Below, piece after piece: positions 39,915 to 51,904 of a stretch of 64,000 bases of DNA. Each line of letters begins with the position of its first letter. The stretch's first letter is position 1. Below the pieces are notes generated by a model. It did not search any database. It was not told the DNA's origin and saw nothing but the letters and a program-made list of their open reading frames with translations. Made by a program: the position numbers and the translations under genes. Source of the stretch: Rhipicephalus microplus (lineage: Eukaryota; Arthropoda; Arachnida; Ixodida; Ixodidae); assembly GCF_043290135.1 (NCBI RefSeq), contig NW_027464588.1, positions 204,501-268,500 of the forward strand, given 5' to 3'.

Positions 39915-39920
39915 TTTATA
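39915..39920 (-). promoter_or_regulatory. Candidate TATA box for the SLC26 gene
   Basis: On the minus strand TATAAA is followed by a G run (TATAAAGGGGGCGTGG) and then by a GC- and CpG-rich stretch. A start site would be expected near 39890. It sits 2.2 kb upstream of the first recognised coding exon and on the same strand. This is inference from motif and position only; a tick TATA box could also belong to an unrecognised repeat. Confidence 0.4.
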
Positions 39921-41511
39921 CCCGTTTAGCAACGCTGTAGCCGGCGTTACGGTGCACTGTGTCGTCACAGCGTGTGTCGTCACAATGCTTCAAGAGTGCG
40001 CCAGCGAGGAAGGCGGCACGCGTTTTTTTTTTTTCAACACGCGCGCTCGAAAAAAAAAAATCACCTAGCGGTCAAATGCAGAAAAGCGATAAATAGCGAA
40101 CCTCTCCATTCACCTCTTCTCCATCGCCCCTCTCCGCCCCGCGCCGCCTCATCAACACGGAAACGCGACGATTGCCAGAATCATCTGCCTCGAGTGTAAG
40201 GAGTATGCGGGCTATAACGCTCAAAAAACAAACACAAAACTGGCCTTCTATTACTCTCACTTAACAGAGTGCGGGGCAGGCCTCGGAGCCCGGCCCACTG
40301 CGCGTGCTTACGCAGGCACTTTGTTTTGGCAGATTTCTGCGGGTCGGCGAGTTTGGTTAGCAGGGTTGTAGATAGAGGCAACAGAATGAGGAGCCGAGGT
40401 TGACGGGGTTTGTGAAGCCGAGTTGCCGACGTGACGTCTTGGCAGCAGCAGCAGCTCATAGCCGGAGGAGAGAGCGCAAGCCGCCAATTAGCTGTCAAGG
40501 CCTGCGACACGTGGATCGGTCGTTGGCGAGGGGGGCTCGGCTGGTTATCAGATTCGGTCAATCTGCATGCCCAATTCCACCACAGTTTAAGTGTGACTGC
40601 GCGACGCAGGGTTTGCTGGCCGTCGTGACCGCCATCACACACGTTTTTTTTGTTTGTTTCGTATTATGTAGCCTTGAATGGGAAAAGCTCGCCGTCTGGA
40701 CTTCCAAGGCAGGCGGCCAAATAGAGGACGACCGCTAGTTCAGAAACGTTGTCCCTATAGAAGAGGACAGTGTCGGTAATTTATGTCCGCGCTGGTAATT
40801 TCACTGCATACTTAGTCTCAACTTGTGTAAAGATGATGACGGTCTCTACAATCCTGAACACCACGCTTGCTTACAAAACATCGGTGGATAGGTGTGGGTC
40901 CAGGTGTTCACACAATCAGCGACTCTTAAGAACCGAATTCATTAGCGTATTTGAGAGGCGAAAGCTTTCGTGGATAAGGGCGGGGAACGCATGGCTTCGT
41001 GCTCGTCCTTGAGTGCCTCGGTTCTTTCACATACATGTAGCATTTATGTGAGCTGCCAAGACAACTGCGAACGGCGTTAAAGCACAGACGACTACCAGCA
41101 GTGATCATAGCCAACCCGTTTTACGAGTCATCAAGCTCTTTTCAGCGAGGACACGTAAACTAACTGCATGCGCACATTTCGCACACGCCTTCGCGTCGTG
41201 CACTCGCATCTAGAGTGGCACTTTGACGAAAATATGTCTCGAAGGCGGTACCGTACAGCCTTCGATGTGGTGCTGTATATGTGAAGCGTACAAGACATAT
41301 TTGTGTAAAACGAAGTACACATTGTGTACGTGTACATTTAGGAATACACTGCAAAACTTTTACACGAAGCTAAGAACTCTGCCTATTTCATGTGCAGTGA
41401 CATCGCGTAAAAACAACAACAAAAAGCAGAACTAGCTACAAGAACACGAGCTAAACTTGTGGAATGAATCAAGGAACCTGTTTTTGTTAGACACGACCAT
41501 GCGAAATAATA
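39921..41511. other. Intergenic/upstream region, partly CpG-rich
   Basis: Positions 39940-40640 are GC- and CpG-richer than the surroundings, consistent with promoter-proximal DNA of the SLC26 gene. A 153-codon minus-strand frame at 40181-40642 has no recognised domain. Confidence 0.35.
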
Positions 41512-41706
41512 ATAATAATAATATCTGGGGTTTCGTGTCCTAAAACCAAAATGGGCTGCGCAAATTTGGACCACCTGGTGTCATGTACCACGCATCGACA
41601 TCGGAGAGTACCTGGGCCTCTACCATCACACCACTGCCACGGCCGGGATCGAATCCACGACCTTCAAGCCAGCAGCCAAGCACAACCAGTGATCCATCAT
41701 GGCGTA
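41512..41706 (-). repeat. SINE related to Ruka, diverged
   Basis: On the plus strand TCTGGGGTTTCGTGTCCTAAA comes first, followed by GGACCACCTGGTGTCATGTA, a GGGCCTCTACCATC segment and GGCCGGGATCGAATCC at the B-box position. An (AAT)n tract precedes it. Confidence 0.75.
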
Positions 41707-41832
41707 CAAGTACACAAATACTGAAGCAAAGAAATACATACGTCATGGTATATGTTGTGTATAATTGAAGTGTAGCAACTATGTGATTAAAGACGATTAG
41801 AATGGGATTACGTCATAGAAGAAGTTTACGAA

Positions 41833-42008
41833 GCCTCCGTAGTTCAGTTGATAGAGCACCACACGCTTAACTATAAAGCTGCTAGGTCGGTCCCCAACAG
41901 CGGCGACGGAGAAGCAGCTCACGGGATCCGGACCGGACCAACAGCGGCGAGTTGTTTACTCATTTCCTTTACCTCGCTTAACCTCACCTTAATCAAGAAA
42001 TACAAATA
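41833..42008 (+). repeat. tRNA-derived SINE of another family
   Basis: The head GCCTCCGTAGTTCAGTTGATAG contains a perfect A box (TAGTTCAGTTG) and ends with GGTCGGTCCCC, a degraded B box. It is followed by GCGGCGAGTTGTTTACTC and a T/C-rich body ending CTTAATCAAGAAATACAAATA. It is not a functional tRNA gene because the anticodon and T arms are broken. Confidence 0.6.
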
Positions 42009-43253
42009 ACACACCACCTGCTTCCCTTGACGTATGCTGTCTTCTTACAGTGTTGTCTAACAGAGGGCATTGGGATTGGGTTCGTGTAAGTTTAAGTGCA
42101 ACTTACTTGCTATTGCCAATTTTCAGTTTTCGGGAGCTATTTCGAATATTTCCAAGTTTCACCATATCACAGAATCTGACATCTCGTCAGCATTGATTGG
42201 TTCAGAAGGTTGGTACGGCCTGTACAATCGGTTCAAGATTTCGCCAATATGAAACCTGACAATGCGACGAAAGTTCACCATGTTCGGTACAGCACGCCTC
42301 GCGACAGTGTCATGTTACCATTATTTTTTCTTACTTCAGTGTGAAAGCAAATATAAAATGATTACAGCGAATGCAAGCCACCGAAGCACTCCTTTCTTAT
42401 AGCTTTGTATACCAGTCACACTAAAGCCTCACTCCCACCTGCGACTGACCGTGGTTCGCACGACCATTCGCGATTGGTGGTCAAAAAGCAACTGAAGGTG
42501 ACCGATGTTCACACATGCGTGACTTTTACCCGTGGATTAGGGGAATCCCCGCCTACTCGCACTTCTGTTGTCCTGAAAAACAAGCTTACGTCCTCTTCCT
42601 GCGAATGTGATTGGTTGACAGTCGAGTAGACTCTTGGGCAGTGGCACACACCCACGCTGGGGGATCGGCCAAGAACGAGGTAGTTTCCAATACAAATCCT
42701 TCATTGTTTGAATGTCGTCTAGTGAAAGAAGTATTCCGAATACTACCAATAGATGAGTAACGACATATAGGTATACTCTGAACTGCGAAGTTTAGAAAAT
42801 AATGATTGAGAATTCAAACACAATTTGGATGATAGGAGTTTGAGTTTGCAGTACGATCTAAATCTCTTTGAACATTTATAAACTCCTCCAAGGCATCGGC
42901 AACCTTCCCGTCGCTGTCGCCCAGGAACAAATCCCCGAACTAAAGCAAATTTGGTACATTCATATCTAGTGTAAGGAGTAGGCAAACGGTACCTAAAGTA
43001 TTATTCTGCAACGTGGAATATATGTTGCAGGAAATAAGATAATGTTCTGTGAACTCATGTGCTCCGCGAAACAAACTGTTAAAAAAAAAGCTGCGAGAGC
43101 AGCTCGGTGTACATTATAATTAAGATATGGAGTCTGACAACGTAGTCTAGTGACAACTACTTCAGGTTCTCTTGTAATGACAAGAGACTTTGTGCGATAT
43201 ATTTTACTGCACCAACGGTGTCTGAGGTGCTGAAATTCTAAAGTGGCTATTAA
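42009..43253. other. No recognised features
   Basis: AT-rich, no frame or repeat that I can name. Confidence 0.4.
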
Positions 43254-43525
43254 TAATGGAGCAGAAGACCCAGCGTGGTGGTCTAGTGGCTAAGGCACTC
43301 GACTGCTAACACACTGGTCACGGGGTCCAATCCGAGCCACGGCGGCTGCATTTTCGACGGAAGCGAAAATGATTTAGGTCTGTGTGCTTATATAGATATA
43401 GGTGCACGTTATAGAACCTCAGGTGGTCGAAATTTCTGGAGCCCTCTACTGCGACGTCTCTCATAATTATATCGTAATTCTGGGAAGTTACACCCCAATA
43501 TTTATTATAATTGGAACAGAAAATT
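43254..43525 (+). mobile_element. Ruka-type SINE with imperfect target duplication
   Basis: The SINE spans about 43269-43506 (head GTGGTCTAGTGGCTAAGG, then CATTTTCGACGGAAGCG, GGTGGTCGAAATTTCTGGAG). The flanks TAATGGAGCAGAAGA (43254-43268) and TAATTGGAACAGAAAA (about 43508-43523) look like a diverged target duplication. Confidence 0.85.
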
Positions 43526-43599
43526 CTTCTAAAAACATTTTTTTCTTATTAACGCATATTAAGATTTTAGACGCCGGCAGTACATAAGTAACCAGGCAA

Positions 43600-45280
43600 T
43601 TCAAAGAAGTTTTTGCTAGCACATCTACCATTTAATTCAGAAAAAGGCCCTTATGTTCTGGAAGCAAAACCAACCTAATCAAATTTATATGGGAAAGAAT
43701 TAAGGATTTCAGTGCACTCAGAACACGTGAGTCCTCATTTCCTGAGAGGGAACAACACACCAATAAGGAGTCCATCAAAGTTACTGCGGAACTTGATGAT
43801 GATGTCAGACTGCGGTGCGCTAGAATGATCGCTATGAGTTCTGCTACAAAGATGGGCACGAACTCTGGAGGGCAAAAGGAAAAGAACCAATCTGGAGTAT
43901 TAGAGAAAATACCAATTCCCTACTTTTCCTCACTTTGAAAAGCATCAGTTGCAATAACTGTCTTTATTGGCTTGTGTGCCAGGTAGTCACTTAAAATGGA
44001 GTTTAAAAATTGGTACGACATAAGCTTGGCATTTTCTTTGGAAAGATATCATCGTACTGTATCTTAACATAGTTGCTCTTGTTACTGACTGAAGTCACGT
44101 CACCAATAACTACATGTGTCAAAAAACTATGTATAGACTTTGAAGCGTACGATATCTCAGCCAGTATATTGCCAGGAACAGGACTGGTCGCAAAATATAA
44201 ATTGTTTCTATACGTCTTGCAGTGGATTCGTACCGACTTAGAAATGTTTGCACTGCTAACAATTTGAACCTAGTAGCAAGTGAAGGTACCCGAGCTTCCA
44301 TATACGAAACCTTGGTTGCTACGAATTTAGAAAGACCTAAACACAGCTTCAAGGCTTGTGTTTCGGTCATGACAAGAATATGAAAATTATACGCAGGCGC
44401 CCAGTCAAATGATATGCACCCAAACTCCAGAATCAGGCGAACGTACATTCGGTATATTGATGGGAGCGTTTTTTCTGCGCACACCTATCCCACAACTACA
44501 CAGTTTTCTTAATTATCGAGCCCCGCCGCGGTGGTCTAGTGGCCAAGGTACTCGGCTGCTGACCCACAGGTCGCAGGATCGAATCCCGGCTGCGGCGGCT
44601 GCATTTTCAATGGAGGCGGAAATGTTGTAGGCCCATCTGATCAGATTTGGGTGCACGCTAAAAAACCCCAGGTGGTTGAAATTTCCGGAGCCCTCCACTG
44701 CGACGTCTTTCATAATCAAATGGTGGTTTTGGGACGTTAAAGCCAACATATCATCATAATCCTTCATAATCGAACCACGCGAATACCATTCGCTGCGGTA
44801 TATTCAATGTGCGATTTTCCAAGACATCGACATGTCATATAATACACCAAGATATTTTCTATTGTCTAATTAAGGAATGTTTTTCAGATGATAATAGAGC
44901 ATCATGGGTCTTTTGAAGGTAATCCCAGTAAAGATCATTTGCTAACCATTAGGTACAAATGCATATAATCAAGCCGCTTTCTATGGCTGCTAAGCATGCC
45001 TGTAATATGGCGTACATCACGTGAATATGATCTGCTGATACGAAAATCGCAATGTCATCAGCATACACACATATCTGTACGTCCATATGTCGTAGAATAA
45101 AGCTCATTAGGATAATCAATAAGACTGGGAAAAAGACTGCCTCTTGCGGGACGCCTCTTGTGTGCGCATATGTAGCAGATGAGTTGCCAATATATGGAAA
45201 CAGTAGAACTGAAAAAGGATGTTTATGTGGGCTGGTTGGTATGTCTTTGTAGTACTCTCTTAGCTTGCAATCACAGCATA
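43600..45280 (-). mobile_element. Non-LTR retrotransposon fragment (RT to RNase H region), broken
   Basis: Minus-strand translation gives RT motifs GVPQEAVFFPVLLIILM (near 45150) and VYADDIAIF, with YADD at 45054-45065. It continues with the post-RT segment IYRMYVRLILEFGCI and SLATRFKLLAVQTFL (44484-44119), then an RNase H-like stretch with FVAELIAIILAHRSL and TLMDSLLVC (43859-43632). This is the order of the Jockey/CR1/I-group LINEs that carry an RNase H; the clade is not assigned. Frameshifts and stops break it, the 5' half is missing, and a SINE is nested at 44520-44759. Confidence 0.8.
44506..44773 (+). mobile_element. Full-length Ruka-type SINE nested in a LINE
   Basis: The SINE spans 44520-44759 with a clean head: GCCGCGGTGGTCTAGTGG (A box TGGTCTAGTGG), GGATCGAATCCCGG (B box), then CATTTTCAATGGAGGCGG and the end GGTTTTGGGACGTTAAA. 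The flanks TTCTTAATTATCGA (44506-44519) and TCCTTCATAATCGA (44760-44773) match at 11 of 14. Confidence 0.93.
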
Positions 45281-45471
45281 GAACTATTCCTAAATCGTTC
45301 TGGGGTTACTCAGCATTATTCCAAGGATACCGGAGTGACGGGAATGCTGTTCACGCCACTGCGGATAAATAGGTCACGCGTTAGGTCATCGTTATGTACA
45401 GAAGCCATCCACGTTATGATCCTGACCATGAGAATTCTTTGACAACATTGCGAGCTCAAGTAGAGAGAATC

Positions 45472-45896
45472 AAGAAAAAAATGCCCCCACCTCCCTGAAG
45501 GAAACGTGAGAAAATGCGAATGCATTTCTTGCACCGAGTGAGAGTACCGTTGCCGTCAGACATTCGCTTTTACCGACTTCTGCCATCACCTTGAGAGGCG
45601 CCCAGCCAGCGACCGCTCGAGAGTGAGACGCGAGCGTACGGGAGAGTGGGGTGCAGAAAGGAGGGAGAAGGAACGGTGAAAGAACTAGCGGCGTAACACT
45701 GTACCTACCTTCTCCTAGACTCTCTCGCACCTTATGATCCTGTTGGTAAGGGCGAGGATAAGCCGATACGAGCGCGCGCCCGCAGCTGTTGCTATGGGAG
45801 AGGGATGACAGCGAAGAGATAACACCTGTCGGCACGCGGACAACGCCGGATGCCTGACATGGGCCGACTAAGAAATAAATTCACATTTAAAAACTG
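45472..45896 (-). repeat. Unclassified inverted-end repeat, copy 2
   Basis: Reverse-complement relative of 33822-34372 with the same landmark order and the GAAATGCATTCGCATTTTCTC end. Comparison of the two copies shows about 80 percent similarity by eye in the shared blocks. Confidence 0.7.
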
Positions 45897-47305
45897 ATAC
45901 TGCATGAAAACAAGAGAACGCCTACAGTTGCTAGTCAAATAATACAACTACCGGGTACTCAGCTAACCAACCAGCACCAGCACAGGAGCAGTGCACGTCC
46001 ATGTGGGACAGACTGAAAAAATTGAGCAGCACGCAAGTGCGCCACAAAAGTCGCCTTTGCGACCAAAGAGGCCATTCGCGACCAGTAACAATGCGATGAA
46101 CTTATTCACGTGACCACGGAACTAGTCGCATACGTGAAGGAGCTCTCGGTAAATGTTGCGTCAAAAGATATCGGCTCCAGAAACTATTTCGCTAAATTTA
46201 GGGTAAGAAGCGCAATCACGCTCTGTTCGTTCAATTTTTTTTTCTCGCGGCACGAAATGCGCACCATGTATGCGTGGGAATCATGCGACGCACTTGACAT
46301 CACTTCTGGTCAGAGACATTCATTAGTGAGCAGCTAAATAAGGAAAGAAAAAAAATCGAGCGACAGAGTGAAACGAAAACAAACAAAAAAATCTACCGGG
46401 GGGAAAAAGTGGGTGTAGGGGATCCTCGAAGGCCAAGGCCATCGCACGTGTTCCGGCATACGAATACAAGCCGCGCACGCGCGTCTGGATCGATCGTAGA
46501 AAACACGGACCCACATGTACACGAGGCCACGCATAATGCAGCGTTGCGGAATTATGACGGCGATAACAGGAAGGTTTACGTGCGCTTTGTAAGCACATAA
46601 GTACCGGCAGAGACGCGTGGCCGCCATTAAGCCCCTATTAGGCGAGATCGGAAGGCTTCCCGACCGATGGAATATGCGGCACGCAACGTATGTAGTGGTG
46701 GTAGAACACTTTAATTTGTCCGCAAACCAATTTGCGTTAGCGGAATACTGCGGAACAGGGCCGCAAACCTGAGCGACTGTGTGTTACTGCAGTAACAAAG
46801 CGTACAATAAATACTGAACGCTGGCCGTGGTGTAGATTTTCGGCAGTGACGTAGTCATGAAGATGTCTTTTTCAACCTTACGTTTCAGCACCTCAAAAAC
46901 TTCGCGCGCGCACACACACGCACGCAGGCGCGCAGTGAATGTAATAGTGGTTACTGAGTCTTCACAAGATGTTATCCCCGTGGGTAGGCCGGGTAGCCCG
47001 ACATTCAACTGACACTAGCGAGTATCACAAAATCGAACATATCCAATCTTTTTATCAGCATATGATGTATAACAGCCACGGTGACAACGCTAAACGATGG
47101 ATGCTCTGTAAGCTCAACTAAACAGAGGGTTATGTTTCACGTGTCAGGGCCAGGATGATATAGTAAGCACGCCATATGTGGAGCAAATCAGATTGACTCA
47201 GTTTCCCAGCCTCCCACTCTGAACCTCTTCAACCTTGTGAGGTAACTTGTCTGTAAAGTGCAAATGTATGCACGCATGCATGCACGTATTCGTACGTACT
47301 TTCTG
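45897..47305. other. No recognised features
   Basis: No conserved frame. Positions 46046-46075 contain two mirrored CGCGAC/GTCGC words. CA-rich short tracts occur near 46910. Confidence 0.35.
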
Positions 47306-47357
47306 TATGTATGTATGTATGTATGTATGTATGTATGTATGTATGTATGTATATATG

Positions 47358-47391
<34 letters not shown>

Positions 47392-47466
47392 TGTATGTAT
47401 GTATGTATGTATGTATGTATGTATGTATGTATGTATGTATGTATGTATGTATGTATGTATGTATGT
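47306..47466 (+). repeat. (GTAT)n microsatellite
   Basis: About 40 units, nearly uninterrupted except for GTATATAT variants near 47350. The long Tyr/Ile/His/Thr frames at 47198-47576 are translations of it. Confidence 0.97.
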
Positions 47467-48114
47467 TTTGTGTGTTGCTTAGCTGCTGAATATTGACTAT
47501 ACATATACAGATACAATGTGCGCACGAGCCTGGGTATGTACGTACGAACGCTGACAAAATGTGTGAATATGTACAAATCTAATTTATTTACGTTTTAATC
47601 CAGTCGACCAGAAAATATTACTCAGCCACGCGGCGTTCCATTGCTGTCCGTGTTTCCTCTCCACAAGGGCGACAGATAAAGGCATGCAGGTTATGAAGAA
47701 AAGCTTGTTGCCTGCCCTTCCCGGAAGTAAAAGAGCGCGTTTAATACGATGACACAGAGAATCACTTCCTGAAAAGCTGTAGTGCATTGGCAGCTGATAC
47801 GAATCTGTACCAGGAAGTTTCAGGAATCGCGCGCGAGTCTGGGTTGATATCATAATCACGTGGCCTTTGTATTCTCAGCTGCTTTCTACGCTCCGGCGGT
47901 TCGTTGAAGTGAACTACAATCGAGTGCGACCAAATATTGCATAGTGTTCACACGCAACACTGACCATTTTATTCCGTTGGCGATTTGTGACGTCAAGACG
48001 ACGTCGTATGATGACGTCATCACGCGAAGGTTTTTTTTTTTTGCAGCACTCACGTTGACGCCACCGACGCGGGCCACTGGGACAATTAGCACGCTTGATG
48101 AAGCGTCCAAGGCT
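47467..48114. other. No recognised gene; unclassified open frame
   Basis: A 91-codon minus-strand frame covers 47584-47859 without any motif I know. It may belong to an unclassified repeat. Confidence 0.3.
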
Positions 48115-48290
48115 TTCGCCTTAATAATTATGGACCATGACGTAGTTAAAGGCTCAGGCAAAATTCTACTATCCGGTGTCCTTTAACCCCCACTTAGATC
48201 ACACAGTACACGGGCCTCTACCACTTCGCCTCCAACGAAGCGCGACCGCTGCCGTCGGAATCGAACCCACCGTATAGCACCGCCTTATAC
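48115..48290 (-). repeat. Degenerate Ruka-related SINE
   Basis: The plus strand has TTATGGACCATGACGTAGT, GTACACGGGCCTCTACCAC, CGCCTCCAACGAAGCG and GTCGGAATCGAACCC in SINE order. Confidence 0.6.
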
Positions 48291-49460
48291 GGTGAGGGCG
48301 ATACTGCGAGCGTTGCAGTGCGCGACTTTAACAGCGAATTGGTTTGCACTTCGAAGTACGTCGAAGGTACGTCGTTTTCATGGACAGCAGTGATTGATAA
48401 ACGAAGAGAACGGGAGGAGTGCATGGGTACGTCAACAAAGCCGGTCGTTCAATATGCAGGATTTCCCCGCAACGTCGTCTGCCACGTAGTCGCATTTACA
48501 TACCACGATTGACCGAGAACAAAACTTGTGCGACCACACAGGAAATTCTCGTGTTTTGTGTTTAGTTGCACCCTCACTGTGGTTTCTATAACAAGATGAG
48601 CATTGCCAATGCTCGAATCTCGCGAGTAACTTACCCGGACTCGCGCTCGATAACTACATCAAATTACCGCGCAGCCACTTCGGTGTTTTGTTTGAACGAA
48701 CCTCTGCAAGTTGTTCGCTTGTGCATCTGTGCCCGTCCTATATGTGAATAATCCACGTTAACAGAAGCCCCACCTACACGTACGTGTGCCAACGTATCAT
48801 CGCGTGGCGTGTAGACTCCGCGTCTTGTCACGTTCCTACGGAGGGAGAGGGCGCTCATATAAAGACGAGACCTTGTCATGCGTTGTAAGGCGTACGTGTG
48901 GTTAGGGCTTAAGGTCACCACGTGGTAATTAGTGCGAGGAAACGGGCGCGATAAGCTTGCGCAGTCTACAGCACGTTGAAGGTTGGTTATTTTTTGACGT
49001 ATGACCACTTCCTTTGACTCATCTATACTTTCCCCGGGAAAGTGTTATTACATCGTGGAACATCGCACGTCGCGAGCTGCACGTTCATTCGAGTGTCGTC
49101 GACGATATGCGGGAATGCAGCAGAGACGAAGATGAAATACGACGCGAAAGGAATAGACGACGGAAAAGTACGGCCGTAAAAGGGCGAAAAAAAAGAACTA
49201 AAAGGAAATGCGACGAGGAAGCTGGGAGAGCCAGAAAACGAATATGCAAAAAAGAAAAAAAAAAGGGCGGCGCAACTACAGAAACAGACACGCGTGCCAA
49301 AATCTAGAAGACAGTAAAGCGGAAAAATAATATATATAAGAGAAAGGAGAGGTAACGACCCTAAAATATAGAGATGAATGGAGCCGTTATGTAGCTACGC
49401 TGCAAGTACTTGTACACATACATCATCAGCTCGGTGGAAAGCGCGGGAAATGAATGTATA
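48291..49460. other. No recognised gene
   Basis: A Lys/Arg-rich frame at 49014-49307 comes from an A/G-rich stretch (49090-49290) and has no domain. Confidence 0.35.
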
Positions 49461-49516
49461 AATGAATGAATGAATGAATGAATGAATGAATGAACGAACG
49501 AATGAATGAATGAATG
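49461..49516 (+). repeat. (AATG)n microsatellite
   Basis: AATG units with a short GAAC-variant patch at about 49490-49502. Confidence 0.95.
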
Positions 49517-50726
49517 CATGAATGTGGGGTGTTAGCCCTGCTAATATCTCGATTGCTGGCACAGAATTTCGGTGAACATCGTCAGAAGTGAGGACCCACA
49601 GTGCCGTGCAAGGCGCAGGTTTAGACATTTCATACTATATATTAATGATCGTTTTCACACAGTACTAAGAGAATGTGACGCGAGTTACAACATGCTATGC
49701 GAACGCTTTTGTTAAAAAAATTCTTAGAAAGAACCATACGTTAAGTGTAAGACTCGTGAAAGGAACGGAAGTTTAATAAGTGTACTCTATGTCAGCCTTC
49801 GAAAATGACATTACGTTTGTCGTGTAACGGGGGTTTATGCCTCAATACCAGCCTGCTACTAAATAAGACATCCAAACATCACCCGATGTCTTGCGAGTTC
49901 ACTAGTGACAAGTCTGCCGCACACTATCTGAAATCTTCGTAGTTCTGTTACTTTGTCGCGATGCAATCAATCATTGTTCCCTTGACCCAAATGATACGCG
50001 GCAACGAAGAAGCGCGTCTGCAACGCCCGAGGCAAGACGTCTCGCGAGCGGCCTTGACCGCGACCCCTTAGAATCATTGATCGCTGTGGAGAAAAAAAGA
50101 AATTCTGTATCACTCAGAACGCAAATGGCTGGCGCAGTCAAGGTGTCACAAGATCTGCCTAGCTCTGGGCAGAACCGGCTGGGGCATGGTTCGCCTCTCG
50201 CCTATATACGCACAAATTGGACGCAGAGTTGTTTCCGTTTCCATGGTCTTAAATTCTGAAATAACTTAGACCCGCGCCCGTGCATCAATTGCCGTGAATC
50301 TGTAGAAGCACTGCACGATGCCAACGAATCGCCACGCTGGTGACAACCGCTGGTCGCAGATTGATCACGGCTAATTCACGTCGATGATGCAAGAGAAGGC
50401 AACGCTTGCAAGAGCCGGCCGTTCGCACCGTAGTGGCAAGAGAGTTCGGTTTGGTTCGCAGCGTCGCACAGCGCGCGGCAAGCAAATTGGCGCGCTCCTC
50501 CGCGTTCAATTGACAGGCTGAGACGCACAGTAGCAGGCAGGATCCAACCGGATCGGTCAAGTGCTCTTTGCAGTTTCCAAAACACTTTACGCAAGTAGCG
50601 CCGAGCTAAATCTGTAAATACTGTGCGTGGTGGCAACGTTTTCTCATGCAGCCACGGCGCGGCTCTATTACCGATTGAGTAGCACATATATCAAACCACT
50701 GTCTCAAACGATTTACAGCCCAAAAT
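49517..50726. other. No recognised features
   Basis: No repeat or conserved frame recognised. Confidence 0.4.
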
Positions 50727-50850
<124 letters not shown>

Positions 50851-51059
50851 CTCTTTTTTTTTCTTTTCTTTTCTCCGATTATTCCTACTCTATCCCAGAG
50901 AAAGGAGCTAACCCGGCTTCAATTTACCTTTATGTACATATTGTTTTAGGAGAATATTTAAGAACACGAGCAGAAAAAATTCTATTCAAAAACATGATCC
51001 GATGACACAAAGGCCCCTCTCATGATTTTATGTCCTTGAAGTGTGTGCATGTGGGTATA

Positions 51060-51902
51060 CAGGGTGTCTCAAGAAGTGTGTCCAATATTCTTTAAATATC
51101 CCAGAAAGAAGGTATCTGCGTGATACTTATGGCGTCGCCTTTCTTGTGGCAGATGACATCTTGAGATGGTTACCAACATTATTTACGGCAATAATTATAG
51201 AGGTTAGTTACCACAATTACTTTTAAACCAGTAATAATAGCCGCTCGAGTCACATGGGCGAATACAAGCCCTTCCTATACGAACAGTCCGTAGCCACTTT
51301 GAAATTTTGGAAAAGCGGCCACTGGTAATCATTGCGAAGCAATGCAATCTGACCAATTTAGCTGGCGAAACCGAAACCGACGCACCAAACGGTGCATCTA
51401 CCATTAACTTCGACCACACCCTCAAAGAAGACACTGTTTCCCTCGCATTAGGAGAGAAGAATAAGCGAGCGCCGATAAGCACCCTCGAAGCGAAGTGTCT
51501 AAATTGACGGTCGATATCGGCGAGGGAAACAGTGTCGTCACTGAGGTAGTTGTCGAAGTTAATGGTAGATGCGCTGCTTAGTGCGTCGGTTTCGGTTTCT
51601 TCAGCTAAATTAGGTTCATTTCATCACTCCGGAGTGATTACCAGCGGCCGCTTGTGCAAAACTTCAATGTGGCTATGAACTATTCGTATAGGAAGAGCCT
51701 GAATTTGTTCAATTGACTCGACTGGCTATCACCACAAGCTAAAAAGTTAAACGTGTTAATTTATATAATTAGTGCTGTAAATAATGTTTGAACGCATCTG
51801 AAAATCCCTTTTGCCACAGGAAAGGAGACGCCACAAGTAGCTCGAAGATACCTCCTTTCTGTAAGTTTTGAAGAATATTCGACAGTTTTTTGCAACACCC
51901 TG
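51060..51902. mobile_element. 843-bp palindromic foldback element at a TA target (mariner-like ends)
   Basis: Ends CAGGGTGTCTCAAG and, inverted, CAGGGTGTTGCAA; both ends abut TA (51058-51059, 51903-51904). The two halves (about 51060-51480 and 51500-51902) are inverted copies of each other nearly end to end. Blocks such as CTTCCTATACGAA, CTACCATTAACTTCGAC and GACACTGTTTCCCTCGC occur once on each strand. The TA target and CAGGGTGTC ends suggest a Tc1/mariner-related non-autonomous element. No transposase is encoded. Confidence 0.88.
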
Positions 51903-51904
51903 TA

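Noticed and set aside
40181..40642. 153-codon minus-strand frame as a possible gene
   Set aside because: No motif is recognised, and overlapping frames are open on both strands as expected in GC-rich DNA.
44520..44600. tRNA gene (good A and B boxes)
   Set aside because: The boxes belong to the SINE head; the cloverleaf is incomplete and the same head recurs in many copies.
47198..47576. Frames rich in YIHTYIHT and MYVCMYVC
   Set aside because: Translation of the GTAT microsatellite.
49014..49307. Basic Lys/Arg-rich 97-codon frame, possible nuclear protein
   Set aside because: It derives from an A/G-rich low-complexity stretch and lacks any domain.
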